From positions 19,585 to 52,001 of the forward strand of contig CAJTOT010000028.1 in the NCBI GenBank assembly GCA_910577935.1: a DNA stretch of 32,417 nucleotides, written 5' to 3'. The notes below the pieces were generated by a model. The model searched no databases. It had not been told where the DNA came from and saw nothing but the letters and a program-made list of their open reading frames with translations. Made by a program: the position numbers and the translations under genes. This document shows positions 1-6,516 of the stretch, one piece after another; within the stretch, counting starts at the first letter, position 1, and the number at the start of each line of letters is the position of its first letter. Source of the DNA: an uncultured Hungatella sp. GTDB lineage: Bacteria > Bacillota > Clostridia > Lachnospirales > Lachnospiraceae.

Positions 1-110
1 CCGTTCGATGACCGAAGGGAATCGAACTTCCCTGACATGATTTCTTGGCAAGCACGACCGAAGGGAGATGCGAGCCTTAGAAAATCAGCCGTTGGATGCT
101 GTTTCATGTG
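1..110. repeat. Intergenic repeat-like element upstream of rplL
   Basis: The 11-mer GACCGAAGGGA occurs twice, at 10-20 and 57-67. Two overlapping inverted repeats are visible: GTTCGAT at 3-9 with ATCGAAC at 21-27, and AGGGAA at 16-21 with TTCCCT at 28-33; the two hairpins would exclude each other. No reading frame resembles the C-terminus of ribosomal protein L10, the usual gene before rplL, so rplJ must end further upstream. This may be a dispersed intergenic repeat inserted between rplJ and rplL, but no second copy was seen in the window. Confidence 0.35.
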
Positions 111-182
111 AAAGGGAAAATTCTATATTTCATGTAATAAAGAAAAACCATCAATAAAAAATAATACACGGAGGTATTTACC

Positions 183-557
183 ATGGCAAAGTTAACAACT
201 GCAGAGTTTATCGACGCTATCAAGGAATTATCTGTTTTAGAGCTGAACGAGTTAGTAAAAGCATGTGAGGAAGAGTTCGGCGTATCCGCAGCAGCAGGTG
301 TTGTAGTTGCGGCAGCAGGCGCGGCAGGCCCGGCAGAGGAAGAGAAGACCGAGTTCGACGTAGAGCTGACTGAGGTTGGTCCTAACAAGGTTAAGGTTAT
401 CAAGGTTGTCCGCGAGGCTACAGGACTTGGCTTAAAGGAAGCAAAGGAAGTTGTAGACAGCGCTCCCAAGGCAGTAAAGACCGGCGTTTCCAAGGAAGAG
501 GCAGAGGATCTGAAGACCAAGTTAGAGGCAGAAGGCGCAAAGGTTACTCTGAAGTAA
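183..557 (+). CDS. rplL: 50S ribosomal protein L7/L12
   Basis: Stalk protein of the large ribosomal subunit; it recruits and stimulates the translation GTPases. The 124 residues match the family length. The N-terminal dimerisation helix region (KLTTAEFIDAIKELSVLELNEL) is followed by an Ala/Gly-rich hinge at about residues 36-50 and by the C-terminal factor-binding domain with the conserved stretch KVKVIKVVREATGLGLKEAK. The start is set by a GGAGG site about 7 bases upstream. It is normally co-transcribed with rplJ, which lies outside the window, and a strong terminator follows. Identity is essentially certain. Confidence 0.98.
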   Translation: MAKLTTAEFIDAIKELSVLELNELVKACEEEFGVSAAAGVVVAAAGAAGPAEEEKTEFDVELTEVGPNKVKVIKVVREATGLGLKEAKEVVDSAPKAVKTGVSKEEAEDLKTKLEAEGAKVTLK

Positions 558-580
558 TAAGGTTCCATTCGACGATGTGT

Positions 581-618
581 ATCCCCCGTGTCCGGGCAGC
601 GGACCACGGGGGATTTTG
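581..618 (+). terminator. Rho-independent terminator after rplL
   Basis: CCCCCGTG at 583-590 pairs with CACGGGGG at 605-612. The stem extends inward through TCCG/CGGA with one bulged base, and ATTTTG follows. It lies 25 bases after the rplL stop. Confidence 0.85.
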
Positions 619-662
619 TTTGCCGGGGCGTGAGTCTGCCAGACGCCTGTGGACGGCTGCAA

Positions 663-693
663 TCAAAAAGGACAGGCCTCAACAGACCTGTCC
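663..693 (-). terminator. Terminator of the cold-shock gene
   Basis: GGACAGG at 670-676 pairs with CCTGTCC at 687-693. Read on the minus strand, the hairpin is followed by CTTTTTGATT, a usable T tract. It lies just beyond the stop of the leftward csp gene, convergent with the rplL terminator. Confidence 0.85.
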
Positions 694-714
694 AAGATGT
701 ATCTTTGACGCATA

Positions 715-921
715 TTACTTAACTACGCAGACATTCACAGCCTGCATGCCGCGGTTGCCCTCTGCCATGTCGAAGGTAACCTTCTGTCCATCTTCAAGAG
801 TCTTGTAGCCGTCAGCCACAATACCGGAAAAATGAACGAATACTTCTTCCCCTGTCTCGTCGTTGGTGATGAAGCCGTAACCCTTAGTTGCATTAAACCA
901 CTTAACTGTACCCTTATTCAT
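715..921 (-). CDS. cspA: Cold-shock protein, CspA family
   Basis: Small single cold-shock domain (OB-fold) protein that binds single-stranded RNA or DNA and acts as an RNA chaperone. The 68 residues cover the whole family length. RNP1 reads KGYGFIT and RNP2 reads VFVHFSGI, both typical. The start is the ATG of MNKGTVKWFN, nine codons inside the longest open frame, because AAAGGAGG lies immediately upstream of it and the extra N-terminal codons overlap that site. It is a single-gene unit with its own promoter, a leader of about 116 bases containing a long hairpin, and its own terminator. Which csp paralogue this is cannot be told from the sequence. Confidence 0.96.
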   Translation of the reverse strand: MNKGTVKWFNATKGYGFITNDETGEEVFVHFSGIVADGYKTLEDGQKVTFDMAEGNRGMQAVNVCVVK

Positions 922-963
922 GATGGTACCTCCTTTAATTATTTGCATTTATCATGAAAAAAA

Positions 964-1015
964 TCACATATCTTTGTAAATCATTCGATGGCAAATGACT
1001 TACAAAAATATGTGA
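964..1015 (-). promoter_or_regulatory. 22-bp hairpin in the csp mRNA leader
   Basis: Bases 964-985 pair with 994-1015 around an 8-base loop. There are two mismatches in DNA terms, 972/1007 and 980/999. In the minus-strand transcript both become G-U wobbles, so the RNA stem is unbroken, whereas a plus-strand RNA would have two C-A clashes. This asymmetry indicates a structure kept in the cold-shock mRNA. It lies about 20 bases after the predicted transcription start and about 40 bases before the start codon. Cold-shock mRNAs are known for structured, temperature-responsive leaders; that role here is inference. Confidence 0.75.
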
Positions 1016-1043
1016 ATCAAGACATCATTCTAAATACAATGTA

Positions 1044-1072
1044 ATAATAGCATTTGAGCGGTCAAATGTCAA
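1044..1072 (-). promoter_or_regulatory. Sigma-A promoter of the csp gene
   Basis: On the minus strand, a consensus -35 TTGACA (1067-1072) is followed after 17 bases by -10 TATTAT (1044-1049). The spacer contains the inverted repeat TTTGA-CCGC-TCAAA, a possible operator. Transcription should start near 1037, giving a leader of about 116 bases. Confidence 0.85.
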
Positions 1073-1122
1073 TACTTCTGGAAAAAAATTTTTTTCATTA
1101 GGTCAGAGATTTCAAGGTATTT

Positions 1123-1136
1123 TGTAAGCGCTTTCA
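1123..1136 (+). promoter_or_regulatory. cre-type (CcpA/LacI-family) operator
   Basis: TGTAAGCGCTTTCA fits the Gram-positive cre consensus TGWAANCGNTNWCA at every fixed position. It sits just upstream of the -35 box of the uxaB promoter. Either CcpA or a hexuronate-responsive LacI-family regulator could bind it. Confidence 0.7.
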
Positions 1137-1145
1137 AAAAAGTAC

Positions 1146-1174
1146 TTGCAAAGTGCTTTGAAATGTTGTATAGT
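1146..1174 (+). promoter_or_regulatory. uxaB promoter with operator-like palindrome in spacer
   Basis: A -35 TTGCAA (1146-1151) and a -10 TATAGT (1169-1174) are separated by 17 bases. The perfect inverted repeat CAAAG-TG-CTTTG (1149-1160) overlaps the -35 end, where a bound repressor would block polymerase. Confidence 0.7.
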
Positions 1175-1189
1175 AACCTCAAGAAGAAA

Positions 1190-1203
1190 TGTAAGCACTT
1201 ACA
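1190..1203 (+). promoter_or_regulatory. LacI-type palindromic operator downstream of the uxaB start site
   Basis: TGTAAG-CA-CTTACA is a perfect inverted repeat with a 2-base centre. It lies about 10 bases after the predicted transcription start and 27 bases before the uxaB ATG. Its half-site TGTAAG is also the left half of the cre-like site at 1123. Confidence 0.65.
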
Positions 1204-1230
1204 ATTTGAGATTATGGAGGTAGGCAGACC

Positions 1231-2565
1231 ATGGGAAATGTAAAGGAGACAGTGATTCAGTTTGGGGAAGGAGGCTTCCTGAGAGGCTTTGTGGATTATT
1301 TCTTTCAGAAGCTGAGAGATCAGGGGCTGTTTGACGGTTCTGTGGTGGTAGTGCAGCCCATTGAGCGGGGAATGTGCGAGATGCTGGAGAAGCAGGGCTG
1401 TGAGTACAACCTGTTCCTGAGAGGAATCGACAACGGGCAGGTGGTGGACGAGCATACCCACATCGATGTGATTTCCAGGTGCGTGAACCCATACACCGAC
1501 CATGAGGCGTATATGGCTCTGGCTGAGAACCCGGATATCCGCTTTGTGGTGTCCAACACCACGGAGGCAGGGATTGAGTTTGTAGCCGAGAACCGGTTTG
1601 AGGATGTCCCGGCTAAAAGTTTTCCGGGCAAGCTGACACAGCTTTTGTACAAGAGATACAAACTGGGCCTGAAGGGATTTATCATCCTTTCCTGTGAGCT
1701 CATCGACCACAACGGAGAGGAGCTGGAGAAGTGCTGTCTTCAGTACGCCGACCTGTGGAATCTGGGCGAGGACTTTAAGACATGGATGAAGAGCGAGAAT
1801 GATTTCTGTTCCACGCTGGTGGACCGCATCGTCACCGGATTCCCCAGGGATGAGCATGAAGCCCTGTGCAAGAGAATCGGTGAGACAGACAACATGATGG
1901 ATACTGCGGAGATTTTCCATTTGTGGGTTATCCAGGGACATCACGAGGACGAGCTGCCCCTTCAAAAGGCCGGTTTCAACGTAATCTGGACAGACAATGT
2001 TGATCCCTATAAGAAGAGAAAAGTGAGAATCTTAAACGGAGCCCACACTTCCATGGTGCTGGGAGCGCACCTGTACGGCCTGGAGACTGTGGGAGAGTGC
2101 CTGAAGGACGAGAAGGTGTCCGCCCTCCTTAAGAAGTGCATCTTTGACGAGATTATTCCGACGATCGGTGACAGTGAGGACAACCGGAAGTTCGGCGCAG
2201 CGGTTCTGGAGCGTTTCTCCAACCCGTTTATCAAGCATCTGCTGCTGTCCATCGCCTTAAATTCCGTGTCCAAGTTCAAGGCGAGGGTACTTCCTACTAT
2301 CTTAGAGTACAAAGAGGCATTCGGCAGCTATCCCCAGGGCCTGACCTTCTCCCTGGCGGCTCTCATCGCGTTCTACCGCACAGACGCGGCCAACGACGGG
2401 GAAGATATTATGCAATTTATGAAAGATGCCTCCGTGGCGGATATTCTGGCCAAGGCCGAGTACTGGGGCCAGGATCTGACGGAGATGCTCCCGGAAGTGT
2501 CCAAGTGGTATGACTTAATCCAGAGCGAAGGCATGAGCAAGGCTTATGACGTGGTTCTCGGCTGA
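1231..2565 (+). CDS. uxaB: Tagaturonate reductase (altronate oxidoreductase)
   Basis: NAD-dependent reductase that interconverts D-tagaturonate and D-altronate in galacturonate breakdown; cytoplasmic, of the long-chain mannitol dehydrogenase family. The N-terminus VIQFGEGGFLRGFVDYFFQKL carries the dinucleotide-binding segment. Family blocks include SNTTEAGIEF, the CELIDHNGEELE segment, FCSTLVDRIVTGFPRDE, YKKRKVRILNGAHTS (with the Lys/Asn/His of the active-site region) and NPFIKHLLLSIALNS, all close to Escherichia coli UxaB as I recall it. At 444 residues it is somewhat shorter than UxaB. It stands alone, without uxaA, uxaC or a regulator beside it, and is framed by its own promoter, three operator-like sites and a terminator. 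A fructuronate reductase (UxuB) role is less likely. Confidence 0.9.
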   Translation: MGNVKETVIQFGEGGFLRGFVDYFFQKLRDQGLFDGSVVVVQPIERGMCEMLEKQGCEYNLFLRGIDNGQVVDEHTHIDVISRCVNPYTDHEAYMALAENPDIRFVVSNTTEAGIEFVAENRFEDVPAKSFPGKLTQLLYKRYKLGLKGFIILSCELIDHNGEELEKCCLQYADLWNLGEDFKTWMKSENDFCSTLVDRIVTGFPRDEHEALCKRIGETDNMMDTAEIFHLWVIQGHHEDELPLQKAGFNVIWTDNVDPYKKRKVRILNGAHTSMVLGAHLYGLETVGECLKDEKVSALLKKCIFDEIIPTIGDSEDNRKFGAAVLERFSNPFIKHLLLSIALNSVSKFKARVLPTILEYKEAFGSYPQGLTFSLAALIAFYRTDAANDGEDIMQFMKDASVADILAKAEYWGQDLTEMLPEVSKWYDLIQSEGMSKAYDVVLG

Positions 2566-2615
2566 CAGAGCCGGATTCCCCTCACAAGAATAGATGTTAT
2601 AAAAACCCCACAGAG

Positions 2616-2661
2616 ACGGCGAAAGCATGTTGTGTTCAGACACAGGGCTTTCGCCGTTTTT
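2616..2661 (+). terminator. Terminator after uxaB
   Basis: ACGGCGAAAGC (2616-2626) pairs with GCTTTCGCCGT (2647-2657) over 11 bp, with an inner TGTG/CACA helix, and a run of five T follows. It ends the uxaB unit. Confidence 0.92.
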
Positions 2662-2705
2662 GGCGGCAGGGATAAAATGCCGGCATGTCCGGTATGGAGG
2701 AAAGG

Positions 2706-2734
2706 TTGAAATGCCGGCGGATTTGCGGTACAAT
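2706..2734 (+). promoter_or_regulatory. Promoter of the EamA-type gene
   Basis: TTGAAA (2706-2711), a 17-base spacer and TACAAT (2729-2734), positioned after the uxaB terminator and about 58 bases before the next ATG. Confidence 0.65.
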
Positions 2735-2791
2735 CATGTCCGGAAAACGAAAGAAGATCATCAAACGAAAGTTGTGGAGGAGGATGGGCAT

Positions 2792-3205
2792 ATGTGGTTT
2801 ATATTTGCGCTTCTGTCGGCGGTTTTTGCGGCTTTGACTTCCATACTGGCCAAGGTGGGCATTGACGGGGTGGATTCTAACCTGGCCACGGCTGTGAGGA
2901 CGGTGGTGGTGATGGTTATGGCGTGGATGATGGTATTTTTAACTCAGGCGCAGGGCGGGATATCCGGCATCAGCAGAAAAAGCTGGTTCTTTCTGGTCCT
3001 GTCGGGGCTTGCCACCGGGGCGTCGTGGCTGTGCTACTACCGGGCGCTGCAGCTTGGGGAGGCGTCCAAGGTAGTGCCTGTAGATAAACTGAGCGTGGTG
3101 TTCACGCTGATTCTGGCATTTGTATTTTTACATGAGCAGTTTACGATGAAGTCTCTCATCGGGTCCGTGCTCATCGGGGCGGGGACGCTTGTGATGGTTT
3201 TGTGA
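2792..3205 (+). CDS. Half-size EamA/DMT-family membrane protein
   Basis: 137-residue hydrophobic protein with about five membrane segments and one EamA repeat; most drug/metabolite transporters have two. Visible hallmarks are an N-terminal helix FALLSAVFAALTSILAKVGIDGVDSNLATAVRT, the segment GLATGASWLCYYRALQLGEASKVVPVDKLSVVFTLILAFVFLHE, and a final glycine-rich helix. The ATG at 2792 is chosen because a GTGGAGGAGG site lies about 8 bases upstream and the sequence becomes hydrophobic exactly there; the longer frame would run back into the uxaB terminator. One-repeat members must dimerise to form a ten-helix carrier (family knowledge). The substrate cannot be inferred. Confidence 0.88.
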   Translation: MWFIFALLSAVFAALTSILAKVGIDGVDSNLATAVRTVVVMVMAWMMVFLTQAQGGISGISRKSWFFLVLSGLATGASWLCYYRALQLGEASKVVPVDKLSVVFTLILAFVFLHEQFTMKSLIGSVLIGAGTLVMVL

Positions 3206-3250
3206 GCGGAGGGGAAGACCGGCAGAGAGGCTGGAGGTTTCTGACCGGAA

Positions 3251-3283
3251 ATAAGCCGGCGTCCTGGAAGGGCGACGGCTTAT
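3251..3283. terminator. Possible hairpin terminator between convergent units
   Basis: ATAAGCCG (3251-3258) pairs with CGGCTTAT (3276-3283) around a 17-base loop. No clear T tract follows on either strand, so this is a weak call. It lies between the rightward EamA gene and the leftward regulator remnant. Confidence 0.35.
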
Positions 3284-3544
3284 TGTCGTAAAGTGCCCAA
3301 GAGGCATGTTGATGACCGTTTGCGAGACGGTACAGATATTTAAATTCTTTGATCAGATCTTCAATGATTTTTTCTGTGCCGGGGTCAGAGTGGCCCACAT
3401 ATCGAACATTTCTTTTTGTTCCCTGGTGAGAGGGGCGGTTTCCATATTTTCCGCCAAAAACTGGATGAGAGTGATTCCGAAAGCAGAGCAGATGCTCCGG
3501 CCGCGCTCTTTAGTCAATTGGTTGATTCTTTCAATTACGCCCAT
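3284..3544 (-). pseudogene. Decayed XRE-type regulator (HTH core deleted, frameshifted)
   Basis: The minus-strand frame from 3544 begins MGVIERINQLTKERG and then jumps to RSICSAFGITLIQFLAE. In small Clostridial XRE repressors those two blocks flank about 30 residues of helix-turn-helix, so the DNA-binding core is missing in frame. The C-terminus then reads MWATLTPAQKK and stops early at 3353. One extra A in the six-A tract (T run at 3368-3373 on the plus strand) would restore the family-like ending KIIEDLIKEFKYLYRLANG. The true 3' end is uncertain. Two independent lesions make a pseudogene more likely than a sequencing error. A small protein of about 63 residues could still be made but would lack the DNA-binding domain. 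Confidence 0.7.
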
Positions 3545-3639
3545 ATGACAGTTTCCGTTCCTTCTAAAAATTGTACAGGGGAAAATAGAAGAAAAAAGGT
3601 TCAACTGTAATTAAAATAGCATTTAAATGGGCAAATGTG

Positions 3640-3648
3640 TGGTATACT
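3640..3648 (+). promoter_or_regulatory. Extended -10 promoter of a long leader
   Basis: TGGTATACT gives an extended -10 (TGn plus TATACT at 3643-3648). No good -35 is visible at the right distance. The same GTGGTATACTG string recurs at the promoter at 4434. It would start transcription about 300 bases before the next gene. Confidence 0.55.
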
Positions 3649-3654
3649 GGGGAA

Positions 3655-3916
3655 GTGACAAAAACTATTCTGCACGGTTGTAATCGGTCCATGACGAAGT
3701 GATGTCCGGATGCCTGCAAAACAGTGGAGAAGCTGCAGAATAATAAGGGTGATGTTATGATATAAGTTTGTTCATTCTTAAGCCTGAGAGAAAATACAGA
3801 TGTTTTTATGTGGTGAGAGCCTTAGATAAAGTTGAAGGAGGGGAAAAAGACGAGTGACTGTATCTCATACAATGTCATGCCCTGGCCTCAGATAGAAGAC
3901 CAGAACGCCAGGCATG
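3655..3916 (+). ncRNA. Possible structured leader or small RNA
   Basis: About 300 bases of non-coding transcript separate the extended -10 at 3643 from the gene at 3953. TATTCTGCA (3666-3674) pairs with TGCAGAATA (3734-3742), a 9-bp helix enclosing 59 bases. Near the end, CATGC-C-CTGGC (3876-3886) pairs with GCCAGGCATG (3907-3916) with one bulged C, and a small GACG/CGTC hairpin follows just before the ribosome site. No riboswitch class I know matches, and no T tract marks an end. It could be a regulatory leader of the 3953 gene or an independent RNA. Confidence 0.4.
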
Positions 3917-3952
3917 CAGACGTTGCCGTCAAATAGCCATAAGGAGAAGATA

Positions 3953-4345
3953 ATGGAAAAAATTGCGGTGTTTAGCTGGAAAACAGGCGCTGTCCGGTTG
4001 GAGGCCGGATGCGATGCCCATGTCACCCTGACAAAAGAGTCGGATACCAAGGGTATTTTACAGGTAGACGGGCAAAAACTGCAGCTGGAATGGGAGCTGT
4101 ATAAGGTTGTGTGCTATGGATTCGGGTGTTCAAGAGAATATTACGAGTATATGGATGAGGTGGAGGAGGAAAAGGCCCACCCTACTGGTTGGCTGTGGAT
4201 AAACGGAGCACGGACAGACGGAAGAATGCAGACGGACGCATTGCTGGAAATCACGCGTACTGCCGACGTGAACGGAACTGCCGTCATAGTGATTGAGATG
4301 GATAGTCCATGGCTGACCAGGGAAGATGAGGCCCCGGAGTTCTGA
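3953..4345 (+). CDS. Hypothetical protein, 130 aa
   Basis: I do not recognise this family. The protein is acidic, has no membrane segment or signal peptide, and reads as largely beta-strand with alternating hydrophobic residues (IAVFSWKTGAVRLEAG, GILQVDGQKLQLEW, AVIVIEM). There is one Cys pair (VVCYGFGCS) and an acidic stretch EYMDEVEEEK. The ATG at 3953 is preferred over one 13 codons upstream because AAGGAG lies directly before it and the upstream codons overlap a leader hairpin. It is a single gene behind a long leader and is followed by the promoter of the ABC importer. It is probably a real cytoplasmic protein of unknown role. Confidence 0.7.
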   Translation: MEKIAVFSWKTGAVRLEAGCDAHVTLTKESDTKGILQVDGQKLQLEWELYKVVCYGFGCSREYYEYMDEVEEEKAHPTGWLWINGARTDGRMQTDALLEITRTADVNGTAVIVIEMDSPWLTREDEAPEF

Positions 4346-4409
4346 AATCATAACCGTTCAGATACCCCTTGGACTGCTGACTGAAGTTTGCAGCCCCAAC
4401 ATTTCTCTC

Positions 4410-4439
4410 TGGACAGATCCGGGGGTTAAGTGGTATACT
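4410..4439 (+). promoter_or_regulatory. Promoter of the ABC importer operon
   Basis: TGGACA (4410-4415) and an extended -10 TGGTATACT (TATACT at 4434-4439) with an 18-base spacer. A small hairpin CGGGT (4443-4447) with ACCCG (4459-4463) lies at the very 5' end of the transcript. Confidence 0.65.
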
Positions 4440-4500
4440 GTGCGGGTAGATCAAACTAACCCGAAAGATTACTGACGGGAAAGAAAGAGAGGAAATTTTT

Positions 4501-5670
4501 ATGAGAAAAGCATTATCCATCTTTATGGCGTGCGCCATGACTGCGGCGGCTCTGTCCGGCTGTTCACCGGCTTCAGGGGGCAGTTCATCCGGCGCGGGAA
4601 GTTCCGGGAGCCAGGCTGCGGAGACAGTAGCTGGGGAGGAGGCTGCCGGGGGACAGTCATCGACGGAAACCGCTGCAAAAACCACTGCCGAAACAGAAGC
4701 CGAGACCAAGGCGGAGGAGACAGCCTCGGAGACGGTTCCGGTAAGCCAGGAGGCGCCGGGAAGCGTCGAGACTCTGCGCGTGGGCTCTATGAAGGGACCG
4801 ACTACCATGGGACTGGTGTCCCTGATGGACAAAGCCTCTAAAGGGGAGGCAGAGGGCTCTTATGAATTTACTATGGTGACGGCGGCTGACGAGCTGGTGG
4901 GAAAGGTGGTTGCGGGAGATGTGGACATTGCTCTTGTGCCGGCCAACATGGCCAGCATCCTGTATCAGAAGACCAGCCAGGGCATTCAGGTGCTGAATAT
5001 CAACACCCTGGGGGTTCTGTACGTGGCGGCGGCTGATGATTCCGTACAGAGTGTGGGGGATCTGAGGGGCAGGACCGTGTACATGACGGGAAAGGGCACC
5101 ACTCCGGATTATGCGTTCCGCTATCTGCTGTCTGCCAACGGCCTTGAAGACGGAGATGTGACCATCGAGTATAAATCCGAGGCGGCAGAGGTGGCCGCGG
5201 TTCTCAAGGAGCAGCAGGACGCCATCGGTCTTCTGCCTCAGCCCTTTGTCACAGTGGCCATGGCTCAGAACGAGAGTCTGAAGATGGTGCTGGATCTGAC
5301 AGAGGAGTGGGATAAGGTGCAGAGCGAGAATGGCGGGAGCCTGGTGACCGGTGTTACGGTGTGCAGAAAGGAGGTTCTGGAGGATGAGTCCAAGGCGGCG
5401 GCTGTGGAGGTGTTTATGAAGGAACACGGCGAGTCGGCGGATTTTGCCAACAGTGACGTGGAGGCAGCAGCGGAGCTGGTGGCCCAGGCGGGAATCATCG
5501 AGAAAGCCCCTGTGGCCCAGAAGGCAATTCCCTATTGCAGCATCGTGTGCATAGACGGGGAGGAGATGAAGGATATGCTGTCGGGATATCTGTCTGTTCT
5601 CTATGACCAGGACCCGTCTTCCGTAGGCGGCCAGCTTCCTGACGACGGATTTTATTTCCTCAGGCAATGA
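4501..5670 (+). CDS. ABC-importer substrate-binding lipoprotein (NMT1/SsuA-like)
   Basis: 389-residue extracellular lipoprotein. A signal peptide ends in the lipobox LSGC with Cys21 as the lipid-anchored residue. A low-complexity Ser/Ala/Glu/Thr linker follows to about residue 90. The binding domain starts at LRVGSMKGPTTMGLVSLMDK. Segments such as VVAGDVDIALVPANMASILYQ, the DLRGRTVYMTGKGTTPDYAFRYLL stretch and EQQDAIGLLPQPFVTVA are typical of type-2 periplasmic-binding proteins that work with SsuC/TauC-type permeases. It is first in an operon with the permease and ATPase that follow. The substrate is not deducible; related systems carry sulfonates, thiamine precursors and other small organics. 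Confidence 0.9.
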   Translation: MRKALSIFMACAMTAAALSGCSPASGGSSSGAGSSGSQAAETVAGEEAAGGQSSTETAAKTTAETEAETKAEETASETVPVSQEAPGSVETLRVGSMKGPTTMGLVSLMDKASKGEAEGSYEFTMVTAADELVGKVVAGDVDIALVPANMASILYQKTSQGIQVLNINTLGVLYVAAADDSVQSVGDLRGRTVYMTGKGTTPDYAFRYLLSANGLEDGDVTIEYKSEAAEVAAVLKEQQDAIGLLPQPFVTVAMAQNESLKMVLDLTEEWDKVQSENGGSLVTGVTVCRKEVLEDESKAAAVEVFMKEHGESADFANSDVEAAAELVAQAGIIEKAPVAQKAIPYCSIVCIDGEEMKDMLSGYLSVLYDQDPSSVGGQLPDDGFYFLRQ

Positions 5671-5742
5671 GGGAAGCGCCGTGGCCCCGGCAGGGAATAG
5701 GACTCTGGTGATTAATCAGCCTTATCTGTCATAGGAGATTTT

Positions 5743-6516
5743 ATGAGACAATACGGCAGGAAAACCGGCCGCAGGCTGCTCATGGCCCTGTTTTGGGTTA
5801 TGGTCTGGCAGTTTGCGGCCGTAACTATTGATAACGACATTATCATGGCGGGACCCTGGGATACGGCCAGGGCTCTTGGACGCCTGATTCCCACCGGGGA
5901 GTTCTGGCGTTCCATCGCCATGTCATTTAGAAAGATCAGCCTGGGCTTCGGAGCCGCCTTTGCGGCGGGGCTGGGGCTGGGCAGCGGAGGGTACTGTTTT
6001 CCGCTGCTGGGGGAACTGCTGGAGCCTGTGATGGCTCTGCTTAAGTCTGTCCCTGTGGCCTCTTTTGTGATTCTGGCGCTGATCTGGGCGGGGTCAGCCA
6101 ATCTGTCCGTCCTCGTCGCATTTCTGGTGGTGCTCCCTGTCATCTATGTCAACACGGTGGCGGGGCTGAAGAGCACGGACAGAAAGCTGCTGGAGATGGC
6201 GAAGGTTTTTTCCATGACCCCGTGGAGACGAATCCGCTATATCTATATTCCGGCGCTGGTGCCATATCTGAAAAGCGGATGCCAAATCGCTCTGGGAATG
6301 AGCTGGAAGTCCGGCGTGGCGGCGGAGGTCATCGGTGTTCCGGACCACTCTGTCGGTGAGAAACTTTACATGGCAAAAATATATCTGAATACTGCCGACG
6401 TGCTGGCGTGGACATTTGTGATTATCCTGGTCAGCGCGTTGTTTGAGTGGGCGGCGCTGCGGCTTTTGTCCTGTCTGGCCCCCGGAGGAGGTGCTGATGA
6501 GTCTGGAAATTCGTGA
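5743..6516 (+). CDS. ABC-importer permease (SsuC/TauC-like)
   Basis: 257-residue inner-membrane subunit with about six membrane segments. The BPD-type inner-membrane fold is shown by the internal stretch PLLGELLEPVMALLKSVPVASFVILALIW and by the coupling segment with the EAA-like motif LLEMAKVFSMTPWRRIRYIYIPALVPY, which docks the ATPase. GMSWKSGVAAEVIGVPDHSVGEKLYMAK is typical of this subfamily. It starts 72 bases after the binding protein, with AGGAG upstream, and its end overlaps the ATPase gene by 20 bases, indicating translational coupling. It forms the channel for the neighbouring lipoprotein. Confidence 0.92.
   Translation: MRQYGRKTGRRLLMALFWVMVWQFAAVTIDNDIIMAGPWDTARALGRLIPTGEFWRSIAMSFRKISLGFGAAFAAGLGLGSGGYCFPLLGELLEPVMALLKSVPVASFVILALIWAGSANLSVLVAFLVVLPVIYVNTVAGLKSTDRKLLEMAKVFSMTPWRRIRYIYIPALVPYLKSGCQIALGMSWKSGVAAEVIGVPDHSVGEKLYMAKIYLNTADVLAWTFVIILVSALFEWAALRLLSCLAPGGGADESGNS

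Noticed and set aside
104..682. Long open frame on the minus strand opposite rplL
   Set aside because: It is the antisense shadow of a certain ribosomal gene, low in complexity, with no ribosome site.
3171..3398. Separate minus-strand gene beside the XRE remnant
   Set aside because: Its start portion is the frame-shifted C-terminus of the XRE remnant and the rest is antisense to the EamA gene and its hairpin.
3655..3916. Known riboswitch, 6S RNA, tmRNA or SRP RNA in the long leader
   Set aside because: No conserved core of any of these classes known to me could be found, so no class is assigned.
3914..3952. Upstream ATG for the 130-residue hypothetical gene
   Set aside because: The extra 13 codons overlap a leader hairpin and lack a ribosome site, whereas AAGGAG directly precedes the ATG at 3953.
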